NCBI GenBank assembly: GCA_900770685.1
Contig: CAAGLC010000020.1
Coordinates: forward strand, 1 to 11,822
DNA from: Clostridia bacterium
GTDB taxonomy: Bacteria; Bacillota; Clostridia; Christensenellales; Borkfalkiaceae
Reading direction: 5' to 3'
Length of the DNA stretch: 11,822 nucleotides
Shown: in pieces, positions 7,256 to 11,822 of the stretch
Position numbering within the stretch: the stretch's first letter is position 1
Layout: each line of letters opens with the position of its first letter
Made by a program: the position numbers and the translations under genes
Notes under the pieces: model-generated
Database searches by the model: none
Seen by the model: the letters and a program-made list of their open reading frames with translations, nothing else
Told to the model about the DNA's origin: nothing

Positions 7256-8221
7256 TTACTCCGTATATATAACTCTTTTAACGCTATAATTAACTCTATA
7301 ATAGTATTTACCGTTTAATTTTTCTTTATTAACGAAAGCGTCGTAAATTTGCTCTTCTTCAATATCCTTAACTAGAGAAATTATTTGCTTTTCCGTTTGC
7401 TCGCTTTCAAAAATAAACGCCGTTTTGTTTTCCACAAGCAAGGTTATAACGGCTAAGGCGTTAACCTCCACCCGTTTTTCCTTAATTTCCATATAGCCGG
7501 CAACCAAAAGGTCGCCTTTCTTAACTCTATCCCCTTGCTTTACGATAGGCGTCCCCCTATATACTTGGACTTTTTCCACAACTCCGTCGGTCGTAGAAAT
7601 AAAATCCTTAGCGCCGTTAGGATTAACATGTGTTTGATTTTCAGACAATATTAATTGCACGTTAAGTTTGTTGCCCGCTTTCTTGCAATTAACGAAAGAA
7701 AACCTTGAACTTTGCTCTAAAATTTTATCAGAGAGTTCAGATAAATCTATCTCAGAAAACCTAGAAAAAGGTTTAACGTTACTCTCGACTAACAACCTTT
7801 CAACTTCGTTTTTGTACGCACTACCGTTACCGGAAAAGTTATACGATAACAATAAATCGTTACAAAAAATTAAAACGACGCAAAACAAAACAGCGCCTAT
7901 TACCGTTGAGGGCCCATTTATAAGGTTAAACAAGAAGAGCAACTTGCCTTTATTTCTTACCTTTTTTATATTATAACACAATTCTTTTGCAATTGCAAAA
8001 AATTTTTGCTCGTCGGATATTTTTACGCTTATAGACGTTTGATTGCTCTTTTCCTTTTTCAAATCTACTATAGAAACGTTTTCCCTTTTTAATCTATTAA
8101 TAAGCCTTTCAACGTTTAGCCCGTAAATTTTATACTCGGAATAAACGTTTTTTATTTTAACGAAAGACCTTTTATTTTTCCTTGCACCGCCACGTCGCCC
8201 GAGCATAATTTTTTTATGCAT
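7256..8221 (-). CDS. yqfD: Sporulation protein YqfD
   Basis: The 321-residue membrane protein belongs to the YqfD family, made during sporulation in the mother cell in Bacillus; its molecular role is poorly defined. The N-terminal domain (about 21-90) contains the 'GLNVERLINRLKRENVSIVDL' type segment (shown in part), followed by one membrane helix (about 104-126). The extracytoplasmic part carries the 'GDRVKKGDLLVAGYME' motif near 230-245. It is shorter than the roughly 400-residue Bacillus protein. ATG 8221 is preferred over GTG 8227 because GGAGAG (8227-8232) sits 5 nt upstream of the ATG but overlaps the GTG. This start lies inside yqfC and gives a 70-bp out-of-frame overlap. It also adds a basic N-terminal extension of about 20 residues. 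It directly precedes the pgpH-like gene. Confidence 0.9.
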   Translation of the reverse strand: MHKKIMLGRRGGARKNKRSFVKIKNVYSEYKIYGLNVERLINRLKRENVSIVDLKKEKSNQTSISVKISDEQKFFAIAKELCYNIKKVRNKGKLLFLFNLINGPSTVIGAVLFCVVLIFCNDLLLSYNFSGNGSAYKNEVERLLVESNVKPFSRFSEIDLSELSDKILEQSSRFSFVNCKKAGNKLNVQLILSENQTHVNPNGAKDFISTTDGVVEKVQVYRGTPIVKQGDRVKKGDLLVAGYMEIKEKRVEVNALAVITLLVENKTAFIFESEQTEKQIISLVKDIEEEQIYDAFVNKEKLNGKYYYRVNYSVKRVIYTE

Positions 8222-8409
8222 AAACACTCTCCGTCAATTTCTATCTCTTTTTTCGCCACTCTTAATATAACCTTTTCAAGTGAAAAACTTTTAACAGATT
8301 TCACCCCTTCTATATAAACTGCGTTGCCGTTTAGCAAGGTAATTTTATAACCTAAAGCGCCAAAATCTTCGCCACCAAAAAAATTGCAAATATCATCAAT
8401 AAAACTCAT
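8152..8409 (-). CDS. yqfC: Sporulation protein YqfC (YabP/YqfC family)
   Basis: The 85-residue protein has the length and pattern of the YabP/YqfC family, including 'YKITLLNGNAVYIEGVKSVK' near 21-40 and 'GDVAVQGKIKGLSL' at the C-terminus. YqfC is a small sporulation-associated protein, sigma-E controlled in Bacillus, with no defined biochemical activity. An AGGTGAG-type ribosome binding site precedes ATG 8409. It is the first gene of the minus-strand run and is followed by overlapping yqfD. A CATAAGTA box at 8432-8425 in its upstream region only loosely resembles a sigma-E -10 element and is not claimed as a promoter. Confidence 0.9.
   Translation of the reverse strand: MSFIDDICNFFGGEDFGALGYKITLLNGNAVYIEGVKSVKSFSLEKVILRVAKKEIEIDGECLCIKKLCSGDVAVQGKIKGLSLK
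8227..8232 (-). promoter_or_regulatory. Ribosome binding site of yqfD inside yqfC
   Basis: GGAGAG on the minus strand is 5 nt upstream of ATG 8221. It lies within the yqfC reading frame and overlaps the alternative GTG start at 8227, which argues for the ATG. Confidence 0.65.
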
Positions 8410-8473
8410 TTCTCACCTTTTTAATACTTATGCTCTTTTCTTTTTTTTAATTCGCTAAAAAAACCGTTTTTTC

Positions 8474-8502
8474 TTGCAATTAACTCTCGTTACTATTATA
8501 AT
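8474..8502 (+). promoter_or_regulatory. Sigma-A-type promoter of the plus-strand two-gene unit
   Basis: TTGCAA (8474-8479) and a perfect TATAAT (8497-8502) are separated by 17 bp. Transcription should start near 8509, leaving a leader of about 20 nt that contains the GGAG ribosome binding site. This is the best promoter in the window and drives the reductase and PH-like gene away from yqfC. Confidence 0.85.
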
Positions 8503-8530
8503 AATATAATAAAAGCATTTGGAGAAATTT

Positions 8531-9301
8531 ATGAAGATTGCAATTATTACCGGCGCTTCGAGCGGAATGGGAAAAACTTTCACCACTCTTCTTAAAGATT
8601 ATTTTAGTTTTGAGGAAGTTTGGGTTATCGCTAGAAGAAAGGAAAATTTACAAGCCCTTCAATCATTAGTTCCGTTCAAAGTTCGTTGTATTCCGTTAGA
8701 TTTAACTGAAAAAAACTCTTTTGAACAAATAAAACTCTTGCTCGAACAAGAAAAACCACAAGTTGAACTACTTATTAACTGTAGTGGATTCGGCAAGTTT
8801 GAAAAATTTACCGATACCGATTTAGACACCAGTCTTAATATGATAGACTTAAACTGTAAAGCGGTCGTTTCTACTTGCAACATAGTTTTACCGTATATGC
8901 CCACCCACTCGAGAATAATTAACGTCGCTTCGGTAGCGGCGTTGCAACCTATCCCTTATATAAACGTTTACGGCGCAACTAAGTCTTTCGTATTGAGTTT
9001 TAGTCGCGCGTTAAACAGAGAGTTAAAAGGCAGAAAAATTTCCGTTACCGCCGTTTGCCCGTTCTGGACCAAAACGGAATTTTTTAACCACGCCGTTTCA
9101 ACCGAAAAAGAACCGGTCGTTAAAAAATACGTTGCAATGTACACCCCGGAACAAATAGTAAATCGCGCCTATAAAGACGCGTTAAAAAGAAAAGACGTTA
9201 GTATTTTCGGATTTAAGGCAAGAGCGCAAGCCCTATTAGTAAAAGCCTTGCCACACTCTATAGTAATGAGTGTTTGGCAAAAACAGCAAAAATTAAAATA
9301 A
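8531..9301 (+). CDS. Short-chain dehydrogenase/reductase (SDR family)
   Basis: The 256-residue protein has the classical SDR length. Motifs: cofactor loop TGASSGMG (7-14), NCSG (83-86, counterpart of NNAG), catalytic Ser134 in NVAS, and the Y-x-x-x-K pair Tyr147/Lys151 in VYGATK. Arg35-Arg36 after the second strand suggests preference for NADP(H). The PFWTKTEF segment after the sixth strand matches the usual PG-x-x-x-T region. It should be a soluble oxidoreductase, but the substrate cannot be read from sequence. The closest named types are broad SDR groups such as DltE/YqjQ-like. ATG 8531 is chosen over the in-frame TTG 8519 because GGAG (8521-8524) sits 6 nt upstream of the ATG and would lie inside the longer reading. 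It is followed by the PH-like gene with a 2-nt gap. Confidence 0.92.
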   Translation: MKIAIITGASSGMGKTFTTLLKDYFSFEEVWVIARRKENLQALQSLVPFKVRCIPLDLTEKNSFEQIKLLLEQEKPQVELLINCSGFGKFEKFTDTDLDTSLNMIDLNCKAVVSTCNIVLPYMPTHSRIINVASVAALQPIPYINVYGATKSFVLSFSRALNRELKGRKISVTAVCPFWTKTEFFNHAVSTEKEPVVKKYVAMYTPEQIVNRAYKDALKRKDVSIFGFKARAQALLVKALPHSIVMSVWQKQQKLK

Positions 9302-9303
9302 GT

Positions 9304-9741
9304 ATGAAAAACTCCATTAGATTTCGATTTAGCCCGCTGGTTTGGGTTCTGCTAATAATAACGCTTTTGTTTTCACTATCGGGCGTTGGCGTAAACGTGT
9401 ATAATTTAATCGTACTTTCGCCGTTTCACTCGGCATTGCCTTACGTTGCGTTATTGGTTTTGTGCTTATTGTTAGCCCTACTCGTTGTTAGCGTTATGCT
9501 TCTTTCCTATTATAAAGTTAAAGGGCAAACGCTCGTATTGCGTTTTGGTCCTATAAAATCGGTTTACAACCTAGAAAAAGCCCTTAATTTAACTCGGTTT
9601 AAGAGCGAAAACCTTTTAATCTTATTCTTTAACGACCAAACGTTTACCAGAATCGTCGTCTCAGAAAAAAAGTTTTCGCAGGTGGAAGACTTAATAAAAA
9701 AAGCCGTCCCGTCTATTTTAATTAACGAAAACGACCGATAA
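9304..9741 (+). CDS. Small membrane protein with two helices and a probable PH-like domain
   Basis: The 145-residue protein has two strong hydrophobic helices (about 11-35 and 44-69). A cytoplasmic-looking domain of about 75 residues follows, starting YYKVKGQTLVLRFGPIKSVY and ending in an amphipathic helix (SQVEDLIKKAV). This two-helix plus beta-rich layout resembles bacterial PH-like (YyaB-type) membrane proteins of unknown function. The assignment is by pattern only. ATG 9304 begins 2 nt after the reductase stop. It lacks a good ribosome binding site, so translation probably depends on the upstream gene. A TTG at 9274 would overlap the reductase and is less likely. The two genes share a promoter and terminator, suggesting a joint role that I cannot define. 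Confidence 0.75.
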   Translation: MKNSIRFRFSPLVWVLLIITLLFSLSGVGVNVYNLIVLSPFHSALPYVALLVLCLLLALLVVSVMLLSYYKVKGQTLVLRFGPIKSVYNLEKALNLTRFKSENLLILFFNDQTFTRIVVSEKKFSQVEDLIKKAVPSILINENDR

Positions 9742-9749
9742 ATTAAACG

Positions 9750-9782
9750 AAAAAGAGTTCGGATAGTCCGAACTCTTTTTTT
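9750..9782. terminator. Bidirectional intrinsic terminator between the PH-like gene and mscL
   Basis: A perfect 9-bp stem, GAGTTCGGA (9755-9763) and TCCGAACTC (9767-9775), has a 3-nt TAG loop. A T7 run (9776-9782) follows on the plus strand, and five A's (9750-9754) precede it, giving a T5 run on the minus strand. It therefore can end both the plus-strand unit and the converging mscL transcript, whose stop codon touches the structure. Confidence 0.92.
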
Positions 9783-10368
9783 ATTTGCTTTGTAAAATAT
9801 TTTTAATGTCTTTTAACAAGTCCTCAACAGTTGGGTTTGCCAATCTATCTAATCTTGCTTTTTCTTCTTGAGCTTTCTTTTCTTGCTCTTCAAGTTGCTT
9901 CTTTAATTCTTCTTTTTCTTTTAAGTACGCCTTTACACCTTCTATATTCGTACGTCTAATTCCACGTGCCTTAAGTTCTTTTTTATCTTCCTTAGTTAAA
10001 AGCCCTTTCTTAAGGTCGTTGCTTTCTTCTCTAATCTTATTAAAGGTTTTAACGATGGTAAATAACACGATAGCGATAAGCAAGAAGTTAATAACGGCGC
10101 TTACGAACGCACCCCAATCGATATAAATTGAGTTGGCTAAATCAACAACTCCATCAACTTCTACCTTTGAAAGATAGGTTATTGCTCCGCTAAGACCTTC
10201 CTTGCCTAAAACTAAAGCGATAATCCAGTTAATTATCGGTTTTAGTATATAGTTTGAAAGTCCGTTAACGATTCCCGTGAACGCACCGCCAACGATAACG
10301 CCGACTGCCATATCTAAAACGTTCCCACGAGTTATGAATTGCTTAAATTCACTAAAAAATTTTTTCAT
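9781..10368 (-). CDS. mscL: Large-conductance mechanosensitive channel MscL with charged insert
   Basis: MscL is a homopentameric inner-membrane channel that opens under membrane tension and releases solutes during osmotic downshock. The N-terminal helix and TM1 carry the family signature (EFKQFITRGNVLDMAVGVIV, residues 7-26); TM2 lies at about 85-110. The C-terminal NPTVEDLLKDIKNIL (178-192) matches the usual MscL end helix. At 195 residues it is longer than the common 120-150. The difference lies mostly at about 116-176, a Lys/Glu-rich, probably coiled-coil insert between TM2 and the end helix. An AGGAG ribosome binding site precedes ATG 10368. It follows uppP by 54 nt; no convincing promoter was found in that gap, so read-through from uppP is likely. 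Confidence 0.95.
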   Translation of the reverse strand: MKKFFSEFKQFITRGNVLDMAVGVIVGGAFTGIVNGLSNYILKPIINWIIALVLGKEGLSGAITYLSKVEVDGVVDLANSIYIDWGAFVSAVINFLLIAIVLFTIVKTFNKIREESNDLKKGLLTKEDKKELKARGIRRTNIEGVKAYLKEKEELKKQLEEQEKKAQEEKARLDRLANPTVEDLLKDIKNILQSK

Positions 10369-10422
10369 AGGTTCTCCTCTGTCTATATGATTTTCTTTAT
10401 GTATTTATACCTTTTCTCCAAA

Positions 10423-11202
10423 TTAAACGAAAGCCGTTATAAACGCCGATGCCGAAGCGAACAATAAGTACACGGCAAACCACTTAAAATTTGCCTTTTT
10501 TATTAATCTTAACATAAACTTCGCCGCGATATATCCGCAAACTATAGCGGTTACCATACCGAACGCCAAAGAAGTTATTCCAACTTGACCAAAACCTTCA
10601 CCGGTAAAGCCTTTAAGAAGTTCCATTGCCACCGCCGCCAAAATTATTGGAATACTCATTAAGAACGTGAAGTTAGCGCATTGATTTCTTTCTACCTTTG
10701 CTAAAGTTCCCGCCGTAATAACCGAACCACTTCTCGATATTCCTTGAACGACGCCTACCGCTTGCCCGCACCCCATTATAAACGAAGACTTAAAGTTGAT
10801 TTCGCCTTTCTGTTCGTGCCTTTTGGCGTATATCTCTGAAAAGAGCATTTCTCCTGCCGTTATCAAGAAAGTTATTCCTAAAAGCCAAATGTTTTCGTTA
10901 AACAGTTTATCTAGGTCGTACACAACGGACATAAATATTCCCACTATCCCCGCAGGTATAGTTGCAACGACTAAATACCACAAACTCGGAAAAGGCTTTT
11001 TAAATATTTTAACGATTCCCCCCCAAAGAACGATAACCACCGGTATTAACGTAGCCAAATGCATCATTACCGTGAAGAAAACCGAGCCCTCCTCTATACC
11101 GAACCAATGCTGAAGCAAGAGCAAATGCCCACTACTTGACACCGGCAAAAATTCAGTAAATCCTTGAACCGCGCCAAGAACTATCGCTTGCCAAATTTCC
11201 AT
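10423..11202 (-). CDS. uppP: Undecaprenyl-diphosphatase UppP (BacA type)
   Basis: The 259-residue integral membrane enzyme removes a phosphate from undecaprenyl diphosphate to regenerate the carrier lipid for peptidoglycan and other envelope polymers; overexpression gives bacitracin resistance. Both signature regions are present: GAVQGFTEFLPVSSSGHLLL (10-29, with Glu17, Ser22-24 and His26) and GISRSGSVITAG (154-165, with Arg157). Multiple hydrophobic helices span the length. A GGAGGG ribosome binding site (11207-11212) sits 4 nt before ATG 11202. It is 30 nt downstream of the mnmE stop and is probably cotranscribed with it, with mscL following. Confidence 0.96.
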   Translation of the reverse strand: MEIWQAIVLGAVQGFTEFLPVSSSGHLLLLQHWFGIEEGSVFFTVMMHLATLIPVVIVLWGGIVKIFKKPFPSLWYLVVATIPAGIVGIFMSVVYDLDKLFNENIWLLGITFLITAGEMLFSEIYAKRHEQKGEINFKSSFIMGCGQAVGVVQGISRSGSVITAGTLAKVERNQCANFTFLMSIPIILAAVAMELLKGFTGEGFGQVGITSLAFGMVTAIVCGYIAAKFMLRLIKKANFKWFAVYLLFASASAFITAFV

Positions 11203-11232
11203 CTTTCCCTCCGTATTATCTTTTATATTAGA

Positions 11233-11822
11233 CTATTTCCCAACGCAAAATCTCGAAAAAATATCGTTAATTATCTCTTCGGTTGCCGTCTTGCCAGAAA
11301 TTTCACCCAAATAATCCCAACCGTCTTTAATATCTATACTAACCATATCGAGTGGCGCTTGGTTTACCATTGATAACGACGTAACGAACTTATCTTTAGC
11401 ATTAAGTAGCGCCTGATAATGCCTTTCTTCGCTTAAAAAATCGCCGTTATAATCTACGTTTTCGCCAACTGTCTTTGAGAAAATCTCACTTCTTAAAACT
11501 TCAAGATTTTCCCCGTTTAGAGCAGAAACGTAAACGTCGGCTTTCTTATCGCTAAAGTCGCCTTTATCTATTTTATTTAATACCGTTAGCGTGTTTTTAT
11601 CCTTAACTAACTGATAAATCTCTTTATCTTCTTCGCCTATATCGCTTCCGTCCAAAACGAAAAGCACCAAATCGGCTTGCATAAGCGCTTTTTTGGACAT
11701 TTTAACGCCTATTTCTTCAATAACGTCTTCGCTATCTCTAATTCCCGCAGTATCAAAGAAGTTAAATCTAACTCCGTCGATATCCACGCTTCCTTCGACT
11801 ATATCTCTCGTCGTTCCGGCAA
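11233..11822 (-). CDS. mnmE: tRNA modification GTPase MnmE, C-terminal part (5' end outside window)
   Basis: The frame stays open to the right edge and covers the last 195 residues. MnmE works with MnmG to modify the wobble uridine (position 34) of certain tRNAs using GTP, K+ and a folate cofactor. Visible GTPase motifs: G2 GTTRD (at the window edge), G3 DTAGIRDSEDVIEEIG, G4 LNKID and the G5-like VSALNGENL. The C-terminal helical domain ends in the hallmark FSRFCVGK, whose Cys is the conserved C-x-G-K cysteine. An internal GTG at 11787 should not be taken as the start, because the family continues upstream. Confidence 0.97.
   Translation of the reverse strand, partial: AGTTRDIVEGSVDIDGVRFNFFDTAGIRDSEDVIEEIGVKMSKKALMQADLVLFVLDGSDIGEEDKEIYQLVKDKNTLTVLNKIDKGDFSDKKADVYVSALNGENLEVLRSEIFSKTVGENVDYNGDFLSEERHYQALLNAKDKFVTSLSMVNQAPLDMVSIDIKDGWDYLGEISGKTATEEIINDIFSRFCVGK

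Noticed and set aside
8425..8453. Possible sigma-E promoter upstream of yqfC (GAATTA, 15-bp gap, CATAAGTA)
   Set aside because: Only the CATA part of the -10 fits the sigma-E pattern and the -35 is poor. AT-rich sequence gives such matches easily.
8456..8472. A-run/CCG/T-run palindrome in the yqfC-reductase intergenic region
   Set aside because: The stem is only A-T pairs with a 3-nt loop and is too weak to be a terminator. It sits upstream of a promoter.
10369..10422. Possible separate promoter for mscL (TATAAA box)
   Set aside because: No acceptable -35 box lies 16-18 bp upstream. Cotranscription with uppP explains expression equally well.
11164..11373. Plus-strand frame of 69 codons across the mnmE-uppP junction
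   Set aside because: It is antisense to the mnmE C-terminus and the uppP start, with no ribosome binding site worth noting.
1..11822. CRISPR arrays, tRNA or rRNA genes, riboswitch leaders, defence or biosynthetic clusters
   Set aside because: No repeat-spacer pattern, RNA gene or recognisable leader was seen, and the gene content is otherwise ordinary housekeeping.

Overview
The window looks like a chromosomal segment of a low-GC, endospore-lineage Bacillota (Clostridia-like) bacterium. The evidence is AT-rich coding sequence, strong GGAGG-type ribosome binding sites, the sporulation genes yqfC and yqfD, and the order yqfC-yqfD-pgpH-ybeY-era-yqzL-recO, a rearranged and shortened form of the Bacillus/Clostridium cluster. 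The species cannot be named from this sequence. Nearly all genes lie on the minus strand; the exception is one two-gene plus-strand unit.

Layout from left to right. (1) 1-498 (minus, running off the left edge) is the N-terminal part of an IS21/IstA-like transposase, followed by short phased repeats (574-619) that may be the element's end. (2) 619-654 is the intrinsic terminator of ppdK (710-3349, pyruvate phosphate dikinase), which has its own sigma-A-type promoter at 3405-3433. (3) 3492-8409 is a tight housekeeping and sporulation run transcribed leftward: yqfC, yqfD, a short pgpH-like HD phosphodiesterase, ybeY, era, a 37-codon yqzL-like gene, and recO. Adjacent genes overlap or are separated by gaps of at most about 50 nt. 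(4) 8474-9782 is a self-contained plus-strand unit with a near-consensus promoter, a short-chain dehydrogenase/reductase, a small two-helix membrane protein with a probable PH-like domain, and a bidirectional terminator. (5) 9781-11822 is a second minus-strand run: mnmE (cut by the right edge), uppP and mscL.

Functions. The central run combines 16S rRNA maturation and ribosome quality control (YbeY, Era), recombination repair (RecO), probable c-di-AMP breakdown (PgpH-like) and spore-stage proteins (YqfC/YqfD). The right run combines tRNA wobble-uridine modification (MnmE), undecaprenyl phosphate recycling for cell wall synthesis (UppP) and osmotic-shock relief (MscL). PPDK links PEP and pyruvate metabolism.

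I see no clear undescribed multi-gene system such as a defence island, CRISPR array or biosynthetic cluster. The most notable points are the PgpH-like protein without its extracellular sensor domain, the IstA-like N-terminus whose continuation lacks the expected catalytic motif as far as the window shows, the tiny yqzL-like gene, the 70-bp yqfC/yqfD overlap, and an MscL with a long charged insert.
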